From contig CASDHD010000071.1 of NCBI GenBank assembly GCA_949280095.1, positions 1-5,679 of the forward strand: a stretch of DNA of 5,679 nt, written 5' to 3'. The stretch is from an uncultured Bacilli bacterium. GTDB lineage: Bacteria; Bacillota_I; Bacilli_A; RF39; UBA660. Below the pieces are notes generated by a model that ran no database searches, was not told the DNA's origin, and was given only the letters and a program-made list of their open reading frames with translations. The number at the start of each line of letters is the position of its first letter. Positions within the stretch are counted from its first letter, which is position 1. The position numbers were made by a program, and so were the translations under genes. Below are positions 5,679 to 5,679 of this stretch, one piece after another.

Positions 5679-5679
5679 T

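Noticed and set aside
1..5679. CRISPR arrays, insertion sequences, tRNA or rRNA genes
   Set aside because: I saw no regularly spaced repeats, transposase frames, terminal inverted repeats or cloverleaf-like sequences; the window is almost fully coding.

Overview
This is an AT-rich window (GC about one third by eye) in which every supportable gene lies on the minus strand. It looks like a low-GC Bacillota chromosome segment. The evidence is strong AGGAGG-type ribosome binding sites, a T-box riboswitch in front of an aminoacyl-tRNA synthetase gene, a clostridial-type AsnRS and an ABC-F protein. TGA ends one gene and a Trp in the ABC-F protein uses TGG, so the code is the standard bacterial one and not the Mycoplasma code. 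I cannot name a genus.

In the direction of transcription (high to low coordinates) the layout is as follows. (1) The last 20 codons of an unidentified gene enter at the right edge (5616-5678). (2) A 155-residue protein of the CptIN/ToxN type III toxin family follows (5097-5564). (3) After 32 nt comes a complete 627-residue tandem-ATPase ABC-F translation factor (3181-5064). (4) A good promoter (3149-3177) then drives a two-gene unit of unknown function: a 197-residue soluble protein (2528-3121) whose end overlaps a 189-residue predicted lipoprotein (1972-2541) by 14 nt. (5) A near-consensus promoter directly abuts the lipoprotein stop codon. It starts a leader of about 240 nt holding a complete T-box riboswitch and its terminator (1722-1918). 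(6) The leader precedes hisS (444-1697), which is followed within about 10 nt by asnS (5' 145 codons, running off the left edge).

The right half therefore holds a likely RNA-cleaving toxin next to a ribosome-associated ATPase, with no visible terminator or separate promoter between them. The left half is a tRNA-charging operon under tRNA-sensing attenuation. The most notable point is that the T-box does not look like a histidine sensor. Its antiterminator bulge is UGGC, which pairs with a G73 tRNA end, and the specifier loop carries GAC-AAC (Asp/Asn codons) with no His codon. It therefore seems matched to the second gene, asnS, rather than to hisS. The second notable point is that no tandem-repeat RNA antitoxin is visible in the short stretch upstream of the CptN-like toxin.
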